From: Haliclystus octoradiatus
Taxonomy: Eukaryota; Cnidaria; Staurozoa; Stauromedusae; Haliclystidae
Reading direction: 5' to 3'
DNA: 64,000 nt
Assembly (NCBI GenBank): GCA_916610825.1
Contig: OU744451.1
Coordinates: 23,510,349 to 23,574,348 of the forward strand
Shown here one piece after another: positions 23,001-54,855 of this stretch (positions are counted from its first letter, which is position 1; the number at the start of each line of letters is the position of its first letter). The notes beneath the pieces are model-generated. The model was not told the origin of the DNA and made no database searches. It worked only from the letters and a program-made list of their open reading frames with translations. The position numbers were made by a program, and so were the translations under genes.

Positions 23001-26000
23001 CTCGAGAGATTTTTGTGCTTGGGATCAGGGCTTGAAATAAGCGCCGGACATCGGACAATGTCCGGCATAAATTGCATTTTGTCCGGCAAAGTCAGTCAGT
23101 CAATGGTCAAAGTTGTCCGTCAATCTTTTGAAATAATTCTGAGTTTTATTTAATGATTAAAATAAATCAAAAAGTAGAATAATTAATAACTTTAATAATA
23201 TATAAAAGGAATGAATTCTCCCATTTTAAGTATGGGTCTGCAACTCAATGCTATGTAAATTTTTAGCGTAGTCTAGCTAGTGTTGTTTCAAGGGTCTGTT
23301 AAAATAGCGTTATCTGTGCGGTTTCTTTGTTTTGTGCTCGCAAATGTTTGTTAATCACTCACACGCCCTATTCACAGTTGATTTACAGCCGCATCATTCA
23401 AAATTCTACTTCCTGTTTTAAATGTTTAAAACTTTGTGAACTGCGATAAAGGAAGTTCTGTTTATATATTCTAGAAAACTGATACCATAAATCCAAAACC
23501 AAAATCCCAGCAACAAGCTATAAATGACTCAAAAGTCTCATACCGGCACCAGTTTTCTACTTTGTCCGTATTTCTTCGAAAGTGATATAATGATTATGTA
23601 GGCAAGACAAGCGATCTCAAAACAACGGTTTGCATGAATAGTTTATGCAATTCAAAGCTGCAGTGATCAAATTATGCTGAATTCTTTTGTTTGTTCAAGT
23701 GTGAAAGGTCAACACGTGAGTGTGAATGTCAATTACACGTGAGCAGTTTGAATGAATACAAAGCTACTGCGAGTAAAAGACTCGACCAACACTGAGAGAT
23801 TATTTACATTATAAAACTCTTTAAAACATAAAATAATTTATTTAATTTACAAACTAATGTGACAAATTTAGCAGAGCTACACATTCCATCATAGCTAGAT
23901 CTTACTAGTTTTAAAATTGATTTTTCAAAACAAAACAAAATCAAATCAAATCAGAACCAAAAAGCCATAAATTTCCTAGATGTTTTTACGGAGATATGTA
24001 AACATATTATTTATAAACAAACAAAATAAAATCGATTCAAAACATTTTGAGAAATATTAACTATAATTTAAGCATATTTGAAGAACCTTTAATATACAGC
24101 GGAGGTAATTTAAAACCTTGAGAATCGAGCCCAAAAACATGGCCCTGCACCAAGAAATATGAATCAATGACAAACTTTCTTTTTGATTTAATCAAATTCT
24201 AGGCAGGCTCTTTACAACTATAATCATCAGCTAAAAGGAGGGATTAGGCATTAAGGACACATAATATATTAGACCCAAAAAAAAATTATATCAATATTTA
24301 ACAATGAAAATTTGTCCGGCAAAGATCACCGTATGTCCGGCCAAAATGGGACTATGTCAGTCTACGTGTCCGGCGACCTAGCAAACGTTATTTCAAGCCC
24401 TGCTTGGGATCAATCAATCAATTGATCATTTTCGATCGTACATGGCTTTTTTAGCGTAGAATTTATTTTGCAATAATTGCAAATAATCTAGAATAAAATG
24501 CTTATGTATTATATTTTGATCTGAATCTCCCCTGTGTTTATCATAAAAATAGTTGTTCAAAACAGACTGACTTGACCCAAACAATCCAAACATGGTCCAA
24601 ATTAAAATTGAGAAGCTTTGCGTGTTGCAAAAAAGAAAGGAGACTGAAAGGAAAGAGGTGATTTTCCCAACGTAAATCACAATGACGTCTTTTGATCAAT
24701 TTTCTATTGTTTCGTAATAGATTTATCAACTTGTTAACATTTTCGAGATATTTTGATACCCATGAGTTTGATCGAAGCCCCATATAAAAGCTAAATAATG
24801 CAGAAAATTTGTGAATCTTGCCTTGATCCGATCGAAAAGAGTAACAAAAGTTGACAAAGTCGGCGAGTCCCTAAGTTGACTTTTCTCACCCACCCTGTCA
24901 CATATGAATTTCGGGGCCCCTATATCCAAATACTGATTGAAGGTCATATTTACAAATTGAGGATAAAATCAAGGCAAAACTAGAAATGTAACATTAGGAT
25001 TATGCAGGCTATAAACTGCAAAAATCTCCATAAATGTTCACAGAAGTGATCACATCATATAAAATGATGTAATTATTACTTTTAACAACCGTTTTCCAAT
25101 TCCGTGTTACCATGGTCCACATCAACCCTTTTGAATTTTAAATTTTACATTTAAATTTTGGTTTTGGCACTACAATGTAACCCGCTTATGTGCAATTCGG
25201 ATAAGTGAAATTCCCGCTTATCTTCAAACTGGCTTTGAAACCCGTTAAACAATTTTCCTGTCAAGTCCTTGGTAAACAATTTCGGATAACTGCAAATTCG
25301 GATACCTGCAATTAAAACCGTTGGCAATTTTGACTTGCACTTAAGCGGGTTACACTGTATGTGCAATTCGAAAAAAAATCTACACTAAATTTCAAATATT
25401 CAATTCAAATATGAACTTTTCTGTAGCCAATCAAAATCAAGAAATTTAGCAGGTATGTGATTATAGCAATGGCAGTAACTATAGTTTTTGTTTGAGATGT
25501 TATTCAGAAAAAGGAAAACAAGCAACTTGTTAATATTGAATACCAGGATCTACCGAATTAAAATAGAATTACAAACATGTGTATTTGAAAATGCTTTTTA
25601 TTTCCCGCGAAAATAATTAGTTGCTATCATCACTATGCATGCTGGGTAGGTCCAGTCTTCACTATCCTACAAAACATAACCGCCCTCCTATTCCGTTATC
25701 TAAATGAAATATGGAGTCGCAGGAAGTGGTCGCAATTTTGAAGACAATAAATCCATCATTTTCACCATATACTTGAACGGAACGTGAATACATTATCTAA
25801 CAATGTATGTTGCACGTAATTGAACAGTAAAATAATGTAAACTTACCCTGGTGACGCTGTTTCTCCAGCTTGAATAAGCATTTGAATGATTCGACCTGCG
25901 CATTTCGCTTTGAGTTTTCTTTCTAGATGAAAGGCACCTTCTGCATCTTTTTCACTAATTAATTGATAACGAGCAATAACATCATCTTTTTCAACATCTT

Positions 26001-26076
26001 CCTCAGCTCCAACTAACCATTCTATGATCTTTGTGCTGAGATGTTGTGAAGCAACAACTCCACGTTTCTCCGCCAT
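14015..26076 (-). CDS. CTDP1: RNA polymerase II CTD phosphatase FCP1/CTDP1
   Basis: Seven coding exons: 26076-25847, 22051-21962, 18793-18703, 17680-17555, 16748-16507, 16102-15504 and 15084-14015. All have GT-AG borders and compatible phases, giving 815 aa. N-terminal lipoyl-like domain (residues about 1-85), then the cysteine pair segment CCDCGADL. FCP homology domain: DLDQTLIHT at 161-169 with catalytic Asp161 and Asp163, FELHVFTMGSRMYAHTI, RSRDECF, and IIDDRED with Asp274-Asp275. BRCT domain at about 520-615, ending LVNPDWLWCCYERW. The acidic C-terminal part has FSKAELDEMDKEVEDF. Removes phosphate from the polymerase II CTD in the nucleus so polymerase can be recycled. An alternative in-frame ATG lies 12 bp upstream. 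Linker 290-455 is Glu/Asn/Ser-rich and poorly conserved. An AATAAA overlaps the stop codon. Introns hold pogo-like MITEs, SINEs and two hAT elements. Confidence 0.96.
15121..15297 (+). mobile_element. Pogo-like MITE copy 3
   Basis: TA at 15119-15120, CAGTGAAACCTGTATATAAC start, decayed right end (TTGGCTATA). Lies in the last CTDP1 intron, its end only 36 bp from the 3' splice site of the final exon. Confidence 0.85.
16262..16437 (+). mobile_element. Pogo-like MITE copy 4 (left end decayed)
   Basis: Family core and right end TTTTGACTG followed by TA; left CAGTG missing. CTDP1 intron between exons 5 and 6. Confidence 0.75.
16846..17010 (+). repeat. 5'-truncated SINE (family 1)
   Basis: Matches the body of 10006-10385 from TGTTGCGCACTGACAATCGA to the CGCCTTCAGGAGGGCGAT part; the tRNA-like head is absent. 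CTDP1 intron. Confidence 0.75.
17748..17924 (+). mobile_element. Pogo-like MITE copy 5
   Basis: Complete copy, CAGTGAAACCTGTATATCAC to TTTGACTG with TA flanks, CTDP1 intron 3. Confidence 0.85.
17964..18201. mobile_element. hAT-like MITE with CAGTGCCATCTATTTAT ends
   Basis: Relative of 10546-10828. Right end reads AGTGGATGGCTCTG. The 8 bp flanks are decayed (ATAAATAC, ATCAATAC). Confidence 0.6.
18930..19240. repeat. Two fragments of the GGATCC-family MITE
   Basis: 18932-18992 (GCGGGATCCTGGGAACC, GGAAGGGTAGAAC) and 19183-19235 (GCGGATTCTGGGACAGAG, CCCGGAAGGCTAGAAC). Between them nothing recognised. Confidence 0.45.
19528..20671. mobile_element. 1.14 kb hAT-like element with GCGTGCGATCGCACGC arrays
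   Basis: Inverted ends TATGGCTTGTATTCC and (complement) CATGGCTTGTATTCC, flanked by perfect 8 bp duplications AGCAAATA (19520-19527, 20672-20679). Both subterminal regions are packed with CGTGCGA/TCGCACG words, as expected for transposase binding arrays. No transposase ORF, so non-autonomous. CTDP1 intron 2. Confidence 0.85.
21093..21388 (-). mobile_element. SINE family 1, minus orientation
   Basis: tRNA-like head at the right (GAGGATTAGCTCAGATGGCA on the minus strand, B box GGTTCAAATCC), body and 3' end as in 10006-10385 with an internal deletion of the TCAAATGAGTACCATC part. Confidence 0.85.
21575..21708 (+). mobile_element. Pogo-like MITE copy 6, partial
   Basis: Core (TTCAATAGAAAACACTG, GTGACCACTATGGACAGGT) and decayed right end TAACAGGTGACTG; left third lost. 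CTDP1 intron 2. Confidence 0.65.
23026..24402. mobile_element. 1.38 kb hAT-like element with CAGGGCTTGAAATAA ends
   Basis: Inverted ends CAGGGCTTGAAATAAGCG and (complement) CAGGGCTTGAAATAACG. Perfect 8 bp duplications CTTGGGAT at 23018-23025 and 24403-24410. TGTCCGGC words recur near both ends. No long ORF, so non-autonomous. Lies in CTDP1 intron 1. Confidence 0.9.
25173..25357 (+). mobile_element. Second pogo-like family, copy 1 (CAATGTAACCCGCTTATG)
   Basis: Ends CAATGTAACCCGCTTATGTG and (complement) CAGTGTAACCCGCTTAAGTG, TA on both sides, 185 bp. CTDP1 intron 1. Copies also at 32600-32784 and, interrupted, 28431-28868. Confidence 0.85.
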
Positions 26077-27200
26077 GACACTTTTCATCCAACCTGCGCA
26101 GAATATTACGGATGACGATGACGCGCAGATGCGTCTGAAAATGTTTGGCGTGACTTTGTGGTACAAAAGGCGGGAAATTCAAAACATTTTGCTTGTTGTG
26201 TGAAGCACATTTCAAATTTGTTGTTTTTCTTTCAAATTATATTTCATAGCCATATCCTCTTTATAGCAGATATGTCATCCTGGGATTATTTCAATATCAG
26301 GCTTCTCTAGATCCTAAAATTTTGATCAAGTTCATGATAGGGAATAAAAATTAAATTATAGATAACAATGATTTTTCTCTGTATTTATGTCATTAATCTC
26401 ATCTTTACCCAAGAGATAGACTGTTTTATCTGTCTGTAAGCCCATTATATACTTTTATCATTTAAAATTTAGAAATAATATCGTCAAACAAGAAAACAAG
26501 ATTTTTCTCTACGGAATTGACAAGAATGCCAAGCATGTGTGTGTTGACGCCATAGACTAAAGTATGTGGTTGACGCTCTACGGTTATCGTACTTTTTAAT
26601 GCACTTTATCCTTCATAGAGTACTATAGTAACCTTTATGGCCAATCTTTAAAAGATAATTTTGATGCAAAACAGTGAACAATAATGAGTGCCGAGGAACG
26701 AACGCGCCCGTCCGATAAGTACAAGGACTTATTTATGTACTGTTGGATTTACTTAACATTGCTTTTTGTTACATTTTTTTTAATATTTAAAGTATCCCTG
26801 TTTCACCACATTAAATCTCACTATTTGTTCATTATATGACTGTATGCTCAATTCCAATTAAGTTTTTTTTTAATTACCGGATTTGCGATTTGTTTTCTGA
26901 TTTTCAAAAACTTGCTTTGTTAACTTTGTTGACTCTGACTTTCACTTTTCACCGTCAGACAAAACAATAACTTCGACACGTTGCTGATACGCATGAAAAA
27001 TTTCCATGCCAACGCAAATATATTCCCTCCTAATTACATATGCCAGTTGGATGAAATAAGCCAGAACGTAAAGATTGAATTTCAGTAATTTTGTAAAATA
27101 TTTTTATTGAAAGTTTCCAGTGTCAATCTCTGTTCATCTACGTGAATACGAAGTTGTGACACTTCGCATCTTTGTTTTTTGAGTCAAAGTCACAAACAAA
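26077..27200. promoter_or_regulatory. Shared divergent promoter region of CTDP1 and GMD
   Basis: 1.1 kb between the two ATGs, which point away from each other. No transposon with recognisable ends found here, unlike nearly every other kilobase. No TATA box or defined element could be assigned. Confidence 0.5.
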
Positions 27201-47165
<19,965 letters not shown>

Positions 47166-47465
47166 TTGACTAGAACAAAAAGAATAACAAAATAAAAACA
47201 TAACTTAAAAATATTAGGGGCAATGTTAAGTATTTAATATTTTGTGTTAATTGAATGTGTAGGTTAAATTTATTATTGTGTTTTCCATAATAATTTATAG
47301 CCAAATTTAGTTGTCTTGTAACCGTATAGCATGTATTTGAAAATACTCAATTATAATTAAGCATTTTGATATCACTTTATAATTATGTGCAACCAACCCT
47401 ACAATTAAAATAATGAAAATCTATATAATAAATTCTGTAATTTTTTATGTAAATTTTCCGAACGC

Positions 47466-47471
47466 AATAAA
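47466..47471 (+). promoter_or_regulatory. Candidate GMD polyadenylation signal AATAAA
   Basis: About 300 bp after the stop; an earlier AATAAA is at 47191-47196. Either could serve. Confidence 0.4.
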
Positions 47472-48208
47472 TTCAATTAGAATCTTATTTTGGAGTCAGG
47501 GCACACTTTTATTTCAAATATAAACGACAAAGTAAATTTTCTGTATAGCGAATAATATTAAATTACAACAAAACTTTTAATCAACATAAATTTTTATTCA
47601 TCAAAGTTAAATAAAGTTTCGTTTGAGAAAATGGAAATTCTAACTATTAGGGGTCTATGTATTTTGTTATTTGTAATATATAATTTGAACTTCTGCGTGA
47701 CATAGCATGAATGAGTTTTAAAGTATTTCATTGGCCCGCCTCGAACTGATGCCCCATATATTTTATTGTAACATAAATATATTTCATTCAGTTTTCAGCA
47801 AAAAAGATTAACTTAAAAAATTAACGTGTTTATATCATAAATTCTTTAGACAATTAGGAACATAACCACATTGAAAATGAACACACATCGAAAACCATGA
47901 ATTTATTTTATCTTTCGGTTGTATAATGTAATATTTAAACAAATGCTATAGCCTTTATAATAATTATAAGAGTATTAATTATTTACAAACAATAGGCTAG
48001 TAATTATATATTCTTCTTTATATTATTATATTTTGATAGTATATATTATAATATTTATAAGAGTGATAATTTATTAATTTATATTTATGTTTATGAGCTT
48101 TTAATCAACAAGTCATGTTTTCATTGTTGATTGAGTTCATTTTTTCATCCATGCCCGGCATCCATGTAAAGTTCTCCTTCATATTATAATTTATTAACAA
48201 TGTATCTT

Positions 48209-49372
48209 TTAGTATGTTATATTTTGATGATAATATCCATGTTGCGATGTTGATATTTGATTTGGAAATGCTTGATAATGATTATTTGCTGTTGGCCAAC
48301 TTGGATGATGTAATGAAGGTGGCGATGTTACATTATACGAAACACTACATAAATCTATTTTTTCTTCTTCACAGTGTATAGTATCTTGATAATATTGTTC
48401 TTCATTATTAGTTATCGATACATTTCTTATTTCTGGAAACTGTTGGTAATCAATTGAATCTATTCTTTGTTGGTTTGTATCTTTGTTATGTACTTTTTTA
48501 TGTTGAATAATATCATTATGATGATCATTACTACTACTAACATCTAAAGATGTTGAACATATAATTTCATTATTATAATTATCATCATCTTTAGATAATG
48601 TAAAATCTAACCCATTTGATAAATCCAAACTATTTGTGTCAGTACTACATGTTGAATCTGATCTTTGTTTCATGCCTGTAGTTTGTTGTTCCATATTATT
48701 AGATCTTTGTTTATTAGAATCGTTTTTTCGAAATCTTCGACGGCGTCGTAAATAACTTCCATTCTCAAACATGTCTGTTGATTCAGGATCTAACATCCAG
48801 AAGCTACCTTTACCTGGTTTACTATCACCTCTTGGTACTTTTACAAAACATTCATTTAATGATAAATTATGTCTAATAGAATTTTGCCATCCTTGTTTAT
48901 TTTGTCGATAATATGGAAAACGATCCATTATGAATTGATAAATACCACTTAATGTAATCTTTTTATCATGTGTACTTTCTATTGCCATTGCTATTAATGC
49001 TATATACGAAAATGGTGGTTTAACTAAATCTTTTTCATTTGTTATTGTTGTTGACATCATTAAATGATGATGATGACTTGATAATTGATTCATCATTAAA
49101 CATCGTTGATAATGATAATATTGACTATTATTATTATTATGTAATTGATGATAATCATGACCATAATGTGTTGATGTCCATTCATTTGAAAATTGTTGTT
49201 GTTGTTGTTGATAATTATTTCTACTTTGTTGTTCACGTATATATTCATTATAATCAGATAGATGTTGTTCATTATTATTATACATACGTTGTTGATTATT
49301 ATCATTTGGATATTGTAATGTTGTTGATTGATAATCTTCAGATGATGATACACATTCCATATTATCATCCAA
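48209..49372 (-). CDS. FoxC: Forkhead transcription factor, FoxC class
   Basis: Single uninterrupted 387-codon ORF from ATG at 49372. Forkhead domain at residues 118-216: [17 protein letters not shown], recognition helix [20 protein letters not shown], wing [13 protein letters not shown], then [33 protein letters not shown], CFVKVPRxDxKPGKG and MFENGS are closest to FoxC; FoxL1 is the next candidate. FoxC proteins are nuclear activators acting in mesoderm development. Both flanks are low complexity: Asn/Gln/Tyr/His-rich residues 20-107 with a QQQQQQ run (55-60) and HHHH (100-103), and Asn/Asp-rich after 217. I see no EH1-type repressor motif. FoxC genes are often intronless, as here. Convergent with GMD, 1,043 bp between the stop codons. 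Confidence 0.9.
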   Translation of the reverse strand: MDDNMECVSSSEDYQSTTLQYPNDNNQQRMYNNNEQHLSDYNEYIREQQSRNNYQQQQQQFSNEWTSTHYGHDYHQLHNNNNSQYYHYQRCLMMNQLSSHHHHLMMSTTITNEKDLVKPPFSYIALIAMAIESTHDKKITLSGIYQFIMDRFPYYRQNKQGWQNSIRHNLSLNECFVKVPRGDSKPGKGSFWMLDPESTDMFENGSYLRRRRRFRKNDSNKQRSNNMEQQTTGMKQRSDSTCSTDTNSLDLSNGLDFTLSKDDDNYNNEIICSTSLDVSSSNDHHNDIIQHKKVHNKDTNQQRIDSIDYQQFPEIRNVSITNNEEQYYQDTIHCEEEKIDLCSVSYNVTSPPSLHHPSWPTANNHYQAFPNQISTSQHGYYHQNITY

Positions 49373-50954
49373 AACAAATTACTAATTGTAAACAGTTGTT
49401 GCTTGTGTGTGTGAACAACTACTATGTCACTTGAATTGAATACAAATAAATAATATTTTGAATATTTCAAAATTTAACTATAGTCTATAACCGGAGAGCG
49501 GGAAAAGGAATTGAACAGTAAGATTCTCAGCATACAGGTTAAACTCACCATGGTATAGGATAGATGGTGCAGAGTTACTCATTAACGTATGTTGGCCAGT
49601 TGTGTTTTACAGTAACCACACTCTGTCGGAAATCAAACTTTTATTTCTAACTTTTTTACTATTTTTCTTCCCTTTTATTTGAAAATCACTAATATATTTT
49701 GATAAGATTATCTCTTGAAATGATGATAATTACAATGGAATATTATTAATTTGAACCAATTAAGATTATTACATGATTACATTTTTTTAAATGTGCTTTT
49801 TGATAATATTTTAATCTACTTATTCCGGTCTAACCTAGGAAAATTACGGTTTTTATTGTCATGGTAACCACCGCCCAAATGTGACGATCTACTTTGGGAT
49901 GTCATCACAGTATGAAATCAGGGGGTATACACCACGGGAGGAAAACCTGTGAGCATAGCATGTTTCCCCGTCACAGCACGACGAAGTAAATGATACAATA
50001 AATCACATTAAAAGGCTTTAACGCATAAGCTGTTGGGGCAGTTGTATATTTGTAGTAATTTGTTCCATGATAGAAAATCGCTAGCATTGTATTCATTATA
50101 TGTAACATTACTTGTAAACTGCTACTATATATATTTATCAATACTGACAGCAAAACCATAAAAAAATCGAGAAATTTCATTGCATTTTCATGGCATTTTC
50201 AAGACATTTTAATATCGTAAATATGGATGTTTTCATGGTTTTCAAACTTTTTCATGGTTTAAAATTTGTGGTTTTTACATTTTCATGATGTTTTCACAAC
50301 ACATTCATGGCATTTTCATTGTTTGATGTTGGTGTTGGTAACAGTGTATAGTAGTCGATATTAAACGCTAGATGCCCTTCTTTACATTTCGGTGAAAAAA
50401 ACTCGATACAAAATTGTCAGTAGTGTTCTATAATATCAGAGTATTTTTTTAATTGAGAAGTGACTGTTTCAGATATCACGCAATGTTTGTTAATGTCCGG
50501 CTTATAAAACTTCGTATGAAATCCGGTTATGAAATATAGTTGCAAGTTTCAAACTTGGAAAAAAGTCTCCTAACACTCTTTTTCTACTATAATTTGCAAT
50601 CATATTTGGTTGAAATAATGATTAGTAAATGTACAGTATATGGAAAATATGGAAATCTCCAAGCTAGCGAACGGTCTAAGCAATAAATATAAAAAATGAC
50701 AATTTCATTTGTGCGAGTTTTTCTAGGTCATGTTTTATGGGGATAAATACCAACGTCATAAAAACACGGACACAAATTTGCAGTTTCGATTCCTGCAAAT
50801 TCTTGATAAAATGTTTGATAATTGTTAAAAATATGAAAATTAAGCCATTAAAGAGGATTTATATTAATTAGAATATATTAATAGTAGAGGCATATAGAGA
50901 CTCCATATAAAGGTAATAAAAATATACTAGTATTACGCTAATAATACATAAAAA
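49373..50954. other. Upstream region of the FoxC-like gene
   Basis: Probable promoter of the forkhead gene on the right of its ATG. 50180-50330 has repeated TTTTCATGG words. No other feature recognised. Confidence 0.4.
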
Positions 50955-50960
50955 TATATT

Positions 50961-51170
50961 TTAGACTTTATAATCTTCAAAATATTCCTTGAGGTCACAT
51001 TCATTAACATTAAAATCAATATGTATTGCTAAAACAGACTGTGTTCGATACCAGTTTTGTTGTAGAGTAATATCTTGGTGGAAGTCTCTATCAGAAAAAC
51101 TTGTAACCTCATCCAGTTTTTCTACCTTTAAAAGGGGTCTTGATGAGACAAGCCTCTTATCTTTTTGCAA
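50961..51170 (-). CDS. Unassigned open frame, possible exon or TE remnant
   Basis: About 70 codons without an ATG at the start, ending LKEYFEDYKV then a stop. Contains SFSDRDFHQDITLQQNWYRT. The composition looks protein-like but I do not recognise it and see no clear splice acceptor. Confidence 0.2.
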   Translation of the reverse strand: MQKDKRLVSSRPLLKVEKLDEVTSFSDRDFHQDITLQQNWYRTQSVLAIHIDFNVNECDLKEYFEDYKV

Positions 51171-51758
51171 GGTATTTTTGTAATATTAAAAATTATAATT
51201 AAAATTAAAATTGTAACATTTAGTAATTATAAAACAATGTGAGATACAACAACAATAATAATGATAAATTATAATAATTTATAATATTTTTTATTAACAT
51301 CAGTTGTAACTATAGGCTACATTTTAGTGAAAGATCATATCATGTGACTCTCCTTTGTTTTGCCTGTCAATTTTGACAAAATAAATGAAGCGAAATAAGA
51401 ATATTAACTATATCGAGACTCAGGTTTTGGAAAATTTAGGAAAATAGATAAATAATATCTTTAGATTAGAATTGATTGTGGTAAGCTTTTGTCTAAATTG
51501 GTGAGAAATTCTCTACTGTATACGATTAAACCATTTGAATAAGATTATAACTATTATTAACAATGAAATGTCTAGACAATCCGACTATTCAAAATTTTGA
51601 TAATAATATCTGATATAATATAATATCAAAACATATCACACTACAACTGTAACAACATTGAAGAGATCAAATTTAATAAATATCATTATATAATAAATGA
51701 TCTACGCGATAAGAAGGTACCAATTTATGCTGATCGGCTCTTTCACACAGACCCCCTG

Positions 51759-52071
51759 AATCAATAGCATTCAAGACTCTCGGCGAAATGATTTTACATT
51801 CCAACAAATACGTTCATTACTAAATAAAATACTACATTTAGCAAAATTAGGACTAACAATTAAGCAAATAAAATCAAAACGTATTTCACATAAGAGAACT
51901 CAAAAGCATCTGATGAATTTGATAAAAATTGCGCTAGAAAATAAATATGTTCAGAGATTTTCAAACCACCAGATTGTTGAAATAGAAAAAGATGATTTTT
52001 CTGGCAGAATCGGGAGTAAATTCGAATTGCAATCTTATCGTAATCATCATTTTAAGAAATTCCCAACATAA
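51759..52071 (+). CDS. Unassigned open frame of about 103 codons without ATG start
   Basis: Opens after an in-frame TGA at 51756 and ends FKKFPT then TAA. Lys/Ile-rich with LLNKILHLAKLGLTIKQIKS. No family recognised; could be a retroelement remnant. Confidence 0.2.
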
Positions 52072-52871
52072 AATGTTCAATATAAACTCTATTTGTTTTT
52101 CAAGAACAATTAAAGACCATAAAATGACCAGCAGCCTTTGTATATTTTTGTCTTTGAAATCTGGACCCAGATTTCAATCACTCGTTTTCATGATACACGG
52201 CCCGCCTTTGTGTCTCCTTTGCACACACACGCGATTTTGCAACTTGAATAAATGTGTCCCACAAAAATCAATTCACTTGCTACTAGCGTCATACGAATTG
52301 AGGAAGGATGACAGAGTTGAAAGCTACAACTGAACTCGACTGATTCAAAATTTCATGTTGGTGTTTACTTGATATAAGAATATTAGGGATTGAAAGAACA
52401 GGAAGAGATTTGCTAGCATTCAAAATCGAAATTTATAGCCGAAACAAAATGAAATTATAACACCAGATGAATTCGATTTTTAATACGGATACTTTGATCA
52501 TTGACTCAAAATTATATTTGTAAACACGTTACACGTAGGCTTCGTCGAAAAATAATTAGTTTCATACCTATGTATGTTTTATATTGCATTGTTTTTCTGC
52601 AGTATTTATGCACGTAAATTGTAAAATTTAGAATCATATGAATTTATTTAGTGTTGATTTGAAAGTACATTTTATCCAAGTTGTTTTGATTTGCGTCAAA
52701 CTTCTCAGACAGATAATCGGACTGTGTGACTCCCAGTCCGCTATTTATTTTCGAGCCGTATACATTTGTTGGATATCTATAGCCATAAACTTTGCGTTTC
52801 GACAAGTAAGAATTGAGATTTATCCAAAACTGAAATTGATAAACCAGACTATTTTCTGTCTTGTCTTTCCG

Positions 52872-52926
52872 TAGCAACAGCCACGAGGACAATCCTCTGA
52901 CGTGGGCGCTGACGTCACTTTCCCGA
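52872..52926. repeat. Short GC-rich inverted repeat enclosing TGACGTCA
   Basis: CGAGGACAATCCTC and GAGGATTGGCCTCG pair with one mismatch around a TGACGTCA (CRE-like) site. GC content is unlike its AT-rich surroundings. Confidence 0.5.
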
Positions 52927-53649
52927 GGATTGGCCTCGTTTCTTGTAATCAAAACAACAAAACAAAGCAAAGGCTGCTGGTCATTCGAAACTCTTTAAGC
53001 GTTCCCGCGTATACCAAACGTTAATCAAACGCCGTTATCCTGTGTGCATTACTTCAGAACTCCATTTCATGCTGCAACTCTCAGTATCATGGAGCAGAAC
53101 ACAGGAGAACATGAAGTATTTCTTAAGTTTTTATACACGTCAGCCTAAAATGCTGTTATTTTTTGTTGAAAATGTATGTCTACTATTATTTACAGTATTT
53201 GCATCTTATTGAGATAAATTTCTTTAAAATATTTAATATTGAGCTGATCAGAAATCTCGGGAGAAATCTGCACAGGCCAGGGCAAGAAATAACCATTCCC
53301 CAGTCGACAGCTTGCCTACTATTGTATATTGGAATATGGAATCTTAATGATACTATTTAAATTATATTCGAAGCACCATTAATAAATATCAGTGATGTAC
53401 GGAATCAAAATTTTCTGATAATCCAAATCTGAGAAAAGACCAGAAATCCGAGTCTGGCTCAGAAAATGTAAACATCGATTTGACAAACTTCATCAAAATT
53501 TCATAATGAATTTAATGCATTTAGTTGATCGATAGCATATATTAAATTTAACATTTACTAAATCTAGACAGTTTAGAGTGCAGGAGAGTGTTTTTTTATC
53601 TCTGCATTGTTTCTAAAATCACGCATCACCTTATAGGTTTATCAATAGA

Positions 53650-53826
53650 TAACTTAAGCTTCTCCAAATACCGCGTTTACAATCCGTTCAGAACCAATTT
53701 TGTAACCGTACAATACCCTGGTGGAACAATCTGACGGATGATATTGTAACATCAAAAACTATTGCTCAATTCAAGGACAAACTACGATCATCTAATTTGT
53801 CAGCATTTTGTAAAGTGTTTATATAG
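53650..53826 (+). pseudogene. LINE C-terminal fragment with a frameshift
   Basis: In frame near 53716: TIPWWNNLTDDIVTSKTIAQ and FKDKLRS then stop, the final motif of many non-LTR element proteins. Upstream YNPFRTNFV lies in another frame. Confidence 0.55.
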
Positions 53827-54361
53827 ATAAAAAAAATCAGTCTTATAGTTTTACATATACCTAATATATAGATACATATCTAATACATAATTAATAACCT
53901 TTATTTAATCCAGTTCTTAATTAATATTAAGGCTATATGTAAGTGACACTTTCTATAGCGTAAAGTGTCCTTTATTTTCCGGTCAAAATGACAAAATATA
54001 TCATATCACATCATATACTCGCAGCAAAGGCAGAAAAGTTAGGGTCTCTATAAACTATGTTTTAAACTAGTTTTTAAAGTTTTACACTAACTTTCAAAGT
54101 TCTCTATGTTGTTTTTCATCATTGCGTTTGATCGTATCTCAAATCATCATAGTTTGTATATTATGAAAACGGATCATCCGAGAATAAAAATCGCCAAGCA
54201 ATACTTGATATAATTGTGAAGAAATGTTGAGACTACGAATAGGAGCTTTTTGTACCGCTTAGTAATCTTTACGAGTTATATAACATCAACAAAAATTTTG
54301 AAAATAATATTTATGAAATGATGGACATATTTATTTTGAATCGATCGTCAATAGCTTTTTT

Positions 54362-54821
54362 GTCGTCAATGTTGATCTTCAAATTTCATGGATTTATAAC
54401 TACTCCTGTCACATGCTCCCCTTGGATGCTCTTTTCGTCCGGGGGTAGCTCCCATACTGCTGCTATATGTGGGACGTGCCACTTTATTGGGGTACATATT
54501 CCAACTGAGAAATAAGCTTATTGGGTAGGAAATTCTAGAATATTAAAACCTTTTGGGTCCCAATGATTTTCTAGAGAATTTGTGAAAAAACTGAATTTAA
54601 AGGGCTGAAAACTGAAAACTGGATTTGAATTTTACCCATAAAAATGGAACATGCACGCATAGAGCTTATATAAGTACCCTCCCTGGACTTTTTGAGCATT
54701 TTCAAGTTTTTAAAAAAATTTGGGTAGCTTTTAAAGGATTTTTGGACTTTTCAGGTACTTCACATTTTTCCAAAGTGGCACCCTCTTATCAATGCGGCAC
54801 TTGGAGATACCCCCTGGTCTT
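54362..54821 (+). repeat. Dispersed repeat with decayed inverted ends
   Basis: CCGGGGGTAGCTCCCATACT ... GACGTGCCACTTT on the left, AAAGTGGCACCC ... GGAGATACCCCC on the right. Shares its left half with 43608-43930. Confidence 0.5.
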
Positions 54822-54855
54822 TCGAAGTCGCAGCAGTATGACTTCAGCTGGACAG

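Noticed and set aside
49039-49434. 131-codon plus-strand ORF
   Set aside because: Antisense shadow of the homopolymer-rich FoxC coding sequence.
51992-52333. 113-codon plus ORF
   Set aside because: Overlaps another open frame, no recognised motif, composition of non-coding DNA.
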